Assembly (NCBI GenBank): GCA_028583685.1
Contig: JAMXIF010001118.1
Coordinates: 5,600,366-5,664,365 of the forward strand
From: Petaurus breviceps papuanus
Lineage: Eukaryota > Chordata > Mammalia > Diprotodontia > Petauridae
Direction of reading: 5' to 3'
DNA: 64,000 nucleotides
Shown here: one piece after another, positions 58,790-64,000 of the stretch
Position numbering within the stretch: position 1 is the first letter of the stretch
Layout of the letters: each line of letters begins with the position of its first letter
Program-made: the position numbers and the translations under genes
Notes under the pieces: generated by a model
Database searches by the model: none
Seen by the model: only the letters and a program-made list of their open reading frames with translations
What the model was told of the DNA's origin: nothing

Positions 58790-59990
58790 AATTTTTCATC
58801 TGTATATTGCTTTATTCTTACAGAATCACATGTCAAGTCTTGTTGATTCACTCTCTATTTTCTCATCCATTCTTCTCCTTTCTATGCTCTGTACCAGCCC
58901 TAAATACCACTGAACTGGATAACTGTATTAGTCCTGCCCAACTATAATCTATCTTTTATATCATCCGATATATTTATTAACGACTAAATGTGATCTGAAA
59001 TGCTCTGCAAGATATCTTATAAATCCAAACTTTATGCATCATGAGCCTGAGGTCAATGGAGGCAAAGTAGTTTCCCCAAACTCATTTAAGAAGTATCAGA
59101 AAAAAAAATATTTGAAGCCACATCTTGTTTCCACTGTACCATAATGATTTGTGATTCCTCTGCTAAAATTGTTTAATGGTTCACTACCTATTACAGAATA
59201 AAGTTCAAATTCCTTTAGCATGGAAATCAAAGCCCTTTTATAATCTGACTTCACCTCACATCTCCAAACTTATTTGTCAATACTCTCTTTGTGCAGGTTC
59301 ATTCCACTACCAGCAATTCCCTGCACATTTTGCATAAGCCCTGCTTATTTCTTTGTTCACAAGATTCCTGGTGGCTGTAATTACTTTCACAGGCTTGCTT
59401 CCCTCATTTATTCTTATTGAAATTCCACCCATATTTTAAGATACAGTTTAAATTGTCCCAAGAAGTGCTCCTTGGTCCCTCAACTCAGTATAAATTACCT
59501 TTCTTTCCCCTAGACTTGAACAGCATTTTGGGCACTTCTTGGGCATTTTTGTTGTTGTTATTTTTCAGTAGTTTCAGTCATAGCCACCCCTTCATGACCT
59601 TATCTGAGGGGTTTTTTTTTTGCAAAGATACTCAAGTAATTTGCCATTTCCTTCTCTAGTTCATTTTACAAAGGAGGAAACTGAGACAAAGAGGGCTAAG
59701 CGACTTGCCCAGGGTCACACAGTTAATATCTGAGGCCAGATTGGAACTCATGAAGATGTGTCTTCCTGATTATAGGTCTGGCAATATATCCACTGAACCA
59801 CATAGCTACTCCCTTCTTAGTCATTACTTTCTTCTGTTTTGTAATATAGATATGTTTATGTGTCATATTTTCTTAATACACTGTAAGTTTCATGAAGGTA
59901 GAGAGTATCATATAATGTTTGTACCTTCTCTAGCATAATGTTCTGCTCACGACTTCTGTTTAATAAATGTTTGCTGAAATGAATTTGATG
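58790..59990 (+). repeat. L2-type LINE with a nested SINE
   Basis: L2 order: gttcactacctattacagaataaagttcaaa, aaagcccttttataatctgac, ccattccactaccagcaatt, then after the SINE acactgtaagtttcatgaaggtagag and gtttaataaatgtttgctgaa. A MIR-like scrap lies at 59020-59150. Confidence 0.65.
59548..59815 (-). repeat. MAR1-like SINE
   Basis: Reverse copy inserted in L2: tttgccatttccttctctag, aggaggaaactgagacaaag, cagggtcacacagttaatat, tccactgaaccacatagcta. Confidence 0.8.
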
Positions 59991-60324
59991 TTGGCAATGA
60001 AATTTTTGTTGAAAAATTATGAAGAGTGTACAGGTAAGGTAGAGTCCTGTGACACACTTATAGGAATCTCCTGCCAGGCAGGTTCCAATGATGTAGAACT
60101 GGAGCTCTGCTGACTGGGTCTGAATATATAAATCTGAGATCCATCTGCCTAGAAAAACATACACATAGAAGGAGATATACTACTGTATTCCAGGCTGCTT
60201 GACCTTTCCTTTTTCATTGGGATTTTTCATACTTCCAAACTAACTTTCATTCACATTACTTATAACTTTCATACCATCCTGTACCATTAAAAATAGAAGG
60301 GATCATTTACCTATTTTATTTTCT

Positions 60325-60478
60325 TTCACACAATTACCACCATTATTAAATTCCTCATTATGTCTTGCCTAGAATATGGTTATTGCTTTTTTAACTGGTT
60401 TCTTAGTTTCCATTCTCATCCTTCATCTATTAAAATGCCATATAGTTGGCTAAATAACTTTCCAATGGCACAGATCTG
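60325..60478 (+). repeat. L2 fragment
   Basis: ctcattatgtcttgcctaga atatgg...aactggtttcttagtttcc...aatggcacagatctgac is the mid L2 3' region. Confidence 0.6.
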
Positions 60479-60480
60479 AC

Positions 60481-60590
60481 TATATGTGTGTGTGCGCGCA
60501 TGTATATGCATACATACACATACACACAAACACACATGCATATATCTGTGTATGTGTATTTAAATATATGTATGTGTGTGTATCATATAC
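60481..60590. repeat. TG/CA microsatellite block
   Basis: tatgtgtgtgtgcgcgcatg, acacatacacacaaacacac and tatgtatgtgtgtg; contains a short CG-alternating segment. Confidence 0.9.
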
Positions 60591-60820
60591 ATTTTGAGGC
60601 ATCTTTAGCTTAATTTCCACTACACTTTATGAGTTGGGTCCATAGAGCTTAAGCTACTTAAATTTCCCCCTTATATTAGCTTACTATGTCTAACTGAAGG
60701 TTTAAGGATAGTTTTCCAGTGACCTCAGTTTGAGCCCCTATCTCTGACTTTCCTCTAAGATTATCCATTGAGGTCATCTTTTTACCTTTCTTTAAACAAC
60801 ATTTAGAAAGTGTCATTATT

Positions 60821-60975
60821 GGGGCAGCCAGGTAGCACAGAGAGTAAGAGCACCGGCTCCAGTGTCGGGATGACATGTGGATCAAATCCAGGCTCAGACA
60901 CTTAGCACTCACCCAGAAACACCTGGCCGTGTAACCTTGAGCAAGTTACTTAACCCCGATTTCTTAAAAAAAAAA
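60821..60975 (+). repeat. WSINE-like SINE with perfect target-site duplication
   Basis: ggggcagccaggtagcacag agagtaagagcaccggctcc, gtgtcgggatgacatg, ctggccgtgtaaccttgagc, ttacttaacccc, A tail. Flanked by tgtcattatt at 60811-60820 and 60976-60985. Same subfamily as the dimer at 32040. Confidence 0.93.
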
Positions 60976-60985
60976 TGTCATTATT

Positions 60986-62850
60986 AATGTGATGCTAGAA
61001 TTCCTTTTCTCTTATTCATGGGATGCTCAAGAAGTTTGCTTTAGACATTGTATAGCCTCATTGGGAAGCTCTTTGGGGAGCTATGAGTCCATTTTGTTCT
61101 TGTCCCTCAATGTAAAAACACTGATGTTTAGCTGATCCAGTGATGTTGATAAAATTCTGATGGAAAGATGATAACCACTGTCTTTGGGGTACAATGCTAA
61201 GTCAGAATTCTTGCTTTCTGGAAGATGCATTTGTCTAATTTGTGGGGTGGTCCAAAATGTCTCCTTAACCTTGGTGAATATGTTTCCATCTGCCCTTAAT
61301 TTCTACTGGAGACTATCATACAAGATGATCTGGGGACGTACTTGAGGTAGTGATGGAAAGATGGCAAAGACTTAATCTTCTAAACCTACAAGGTCCTCCT
61401 CCAGTCAAGGCAGGAAAGAGAAGGAAACTTGACAAAGACCAAAACCATGTCTTCTCTTTCCTCCACAGGAAGTTTCTTTTTAGAAAGGATAGACAGAATG
61501 CCATGTTTCCTCCCTGATTTGAGAGATTGTCTTACTGAGTTCAGTTATCAAGGAAAAAATGGAGTGGGATGCTATCTCTTTTGATTTATGTTTGTTTAAT
61601 TTGTCTAACACAAAAGAGTTTATTTTCAAAAGCAGTAGGTTTAAGATGAGCATTTAAACATAAAATAGACAACTATCACTACAAATAATTCCTTTAGCTA
61701 TTGCAAATCCTTGTATCATAATGGATACATCATCAGTTTTAGGAAAATGGGATTTTAGGGGAACAAAAATCAAGTAATTGCTATTACCATAACATTATCA
61801 TGCTATAATGTTTTGGTAGGTGTCTGATATCACTGAAAAGACCTAATATTCTCTAAAATAAATAAAACCAAGCCCTAATCATGTCAGTTTTATGAATGAG
61901 AAACCTGTGATGTCCTTTTGTCTTAAAGAACCTTTAACCTTGTTTTGAAGTCTCCAAAGGAGACTTTGGTTTTTATTATAGAAGGAGAACTTTATATTTC
62001 TTTAGGTTTATTCAGAAATATTACAATTAATCAAAACCTTTTAGGTTTATATATTCTAGTGAAAATGATCTTGTTATTTTAGCAAATGACCTCAGTTGAT
62101 GCAACTTAGTTTTTTTTCTATACCAATGAAAAATGTATGGAGTATAAAATTCTACTTGTAATTATTAGTAATAAAATATTTTAGTGCTAATGGAAACAAT
62201 TATGTTCAGGTTAAAACGTGATATTTGAAAAGAATTATATTTTTTCCAATATTCTGTAAGGTATATCAAAACTAAAGAATTTAATTATTTGAAAAAAAAA
62301 ACTCTGTAAGCCCTGCAGTGAAAGACTGCCAAGCATCTTATATGTACTCCAAACTATGGATTACATGGATGTTATGGAGGCTGTGACATAGAAAAACAAA
62401 ACAAAACAAAACAATATAGTGGAGGTAGTACTTAGTGACTCTAAAATAAAATGAACAAGAAAGCTAACAGACATCAATATTTATGTTTTTCACTGTCTAC
62501 AAACTATTTTCCAAAATAGTGATAACAAAGTAAAATTTAAAATTTAAGATAGAAGCAATATTTAAGTATTTTTGAGATTTGGTAAGGTTCAACACTACCT
62601 TTTACAAATTAAAAAACAATAATAGCCATGGGGATGAAAAAGACATTAAAGGTCATCTTCTATGCCATTGCTAATTTTCCAAATACAAAAACTGAGTCAC
62701 AGAGTTTGAATTATTTTCCCCATCATATCTTAGAACACAAATTCTGTGTCTCTAATTCAAGTGTTCTTTCCTTTTCCTTTTCCACATTTTTCCAAGTCTG
62801 CCCTGCTGCATAAATATTCACTTAATTTAATAAGGCAATAGAATTATTTT
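60986..62850. other. Unassigned intronic DNA
   Basis: No exon or repeat recognised; the somewhat GC-richer part at 61200-61500 is discussed among the rejected items. (AAAAC)n at 62394-62413. Confidence 0.45.
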
Positions 62851-62859
62851 TAATTATTT

Positions 62860-62955
62860 CTAATCAGAGGAAATATATATAATATAGAATAATATAGAAC
62901 ATACCATGTATATAATAAATAATATAACATATATATGTATATATATAATGAATTT
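62860..62955. repeat. AT-rich simple repeat
   Basis: aatatatataatatagaata and tatatatgtatatatat units. Confidence 0.8.
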
Positions 62956-63021
62956 TATGGAAATCCTTGAACCAGAGAGGAGGATAGATAATACAGGTAT
63001 TAGGATAAAAGGAGACCAGAA

Positions 63022-63770
63022 AATGAATGATGAGAGGCAGAGCCAAAATGGTTGAGTCTTTAAAGGCAGGGACTGACCTGAGCCCTCTCAAGTTCCCTTT
63101 TAAACAGCCTTTAAATAACACCTCAAAAGTATTATTTGCTCATGGGCAGGCTGAAGCAATATAATAACAGTGACAATTCTATCTAAATCAATTTACTTAT
63201 TCAGTGTCATATCAATTAAAGTACCAAAAATATTTTATTGACCTAGAAAAAAATAACAAAATTTTTCTTAAAGAACAAAAGGTCCAAAATATCACAGTAA
63301 TCACTGGGGAAAAAAAAAACATAAAGAAAGGTGACCTAATACTACCAGAAGTCAAAATACTCTGCAAAGTAGCAATAATCAAAACAATCTAGTACTGGCT
63401 GAAAAGTAGTGACAGATAAGTGAAATATATTAAGTACATGGTACACAAAAACAATTAACCATAGTAATCTAGAGTTTGATAAATCCAAAATTCCAAGATT
63501 TGGGGAATTTTGAGAACTCACTATTTGACAAAAACTGCTGGACAAACTGGAAAACAGTTGGACAGAAATTAGGTATACACCAATATCTCTCACCACATAC
63601 TAAGAAAAGGTCAAATTAACACATTATTTAGAAATAAAGGGTGGTTTAAGCAAATTAAGGGGGCATGGAATAATTTACCCGCCAATCCTGTGGATAAGGC
63701 AACATTTTTGACCAAACAAGAGACAGAGAGCATTAAAGGATTTTAAATGGATAATTCTGATATTAAATTA
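63022..63770 (+). mobile_element. Internally deleted L1 (5' UTR start joined to late ORF2)
   Basis: 63022-63160 is the L1 5' end (gaggcagagccaaaatggtt; aaaggcagggactgacctga; aataacacctcaaaa), as at 31025-31125. From about 63190 the sequence is ORF2 near its C-terminal part (tatcaattaaagtaccaaaaatattttatt; gtgacctaatactaccagaag; tttgacaaaaactgctggaca). ORF1 and most of ORF2 are missing. It is interrupted by a reversed HAL1 3' end at 63771. Confidence 0.65.
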
Positions 63771-64000
63771 TTTTTTAATCAAATACTTTATTAGCTTCTG
63801 ATTTACATCATTCTTTTCTGGCAGATTTTGAGTTCCAATTTTTCTCCCCGTTTATCCCCTACCCACTGCCCCAAAATAGTGATCCCACTGGATATCCCCT
63901 CCTCCAATCTGCTCTCTCCCATATCTTCTCCCATACCCCTTTCAACTTTGCAGTAGGACAGGTTGGATCTCTATGCCCCAGTGCCTATATATCATATTTC
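63771..64000 (-). mobile_element. HAL1-type 3' UTR, runs off the window
   Basis: Reverse 3' end: T-rich start, actttattagcttctgattta, ccccaaaatagtgatcccactggatatcccc, tctctatgccccagtgcc. Matches 11771-12000 and 39230-39445. Confidence 0.85.

Noticed and set aside
61330-61510. Plus-strand basic frame of about 55 codons (MERWQRLNLLNLQG...) with a ttcctccacag acceptor-like site
   Set aside because: No family recognised, no donor, no conserved neighbour; possibly an old pseudogene scrap, but unsupported.
1-64000. CRISPR arrays, operons, prophage or other prokaryotic systems
   Set aside because: Composition, spliced exons and LINE/SINE content are those of a mammalian nuclear genome; regular spaced repeats are only microsatellites.

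Overview
The window looks like AT-rich intronic and 3'-flanking DNA from a marsupial nuclear genome. The evidence is the repeat content: tRNA-derived marsupial SINEs (MAR1-like and WSINE-like), ORF1-only L1 derivatives of the HAL1 type, BovB/RTE-type LINE 3' ends, marsupial L1 ORF2 and 3' UTR pieces, and an old layer of L2, CR1/L3 and MIR/CORE-SINE. There are no bacterial-type genes, operons, CRISPR arrays or RNA genes that I can support. Two runs of 10 N (22166-22175 and 51023-51032) are assembly gaps, both inside or beside dinucleotide repeats.

The only host gene I can support is on the minus strand. Two spliced coding exons, 49912-49744 and 9776-9561, read through in frame with proper splice sites. 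Together they give the C-terminus of a CFAP47-like protein, a cilia- and flagella-associated protein with ASH/PapD-like Ig domains. The second exon carries the stop codon and is followed by a candidate AATAAA signal at 9401-9396. The intron between them is 39,967 bp and makes up most of the window. Sequence above 49912 is the preceding intron (more than 14 kb, upstream exon not found), and sequence below about 9390 is 3' flank.

Layout: 1-4660 is an old unclassified repeat (called family A here) split by a 2.7 kb HAL1-type insertion with an internal inverted duplication. 4660-9390 holds L2, MIR and unassigned DNA. 9390-9776 is the terminal exon. 10260-11700 is L2 and MIR. 11755-14669 is a full-length HAL1-type element between perfect 16 bp target-site duplications. 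16000-17450 has two direct copies of another retroposon (family X) and a MIR. 18980-19084 is a GGA/GAA polypurine tract. 22975-26110 holds MIR, CR1/L3 and RTE. 27560-35296 is a dense SINE/LINE cluster containing an L1 that lacks nearly all of ORF2 (31021-34010, perfect 11 bp duplications) and a head-to-tail SINE dimer inside it. 36690-43770 is minus-strand L1 with a second HAL1-type element nested in it (39218-42100). 45180-49463 is another minus-strand L1 complex carrying a short zinc-finger-like retroposon and a SINE. 49744-49912 is the penultimate exon. 51230-54634 holds an unclassified LTR-like block, an inverted L1/HAL1 pair and a SINE. 55800-60985 is family A, L2 with a nested SINE, and a young-looking SINE. 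63020-64000 is a deleted L1 interrupted by another HAL1 3' end that runs off the window.

I found no previously undescribed functional system. The most informative signals are the gene assignment from two isolated exons and the repeated appearance of ORF2-poor L1 derivatives that were evidently mobilised in trans.
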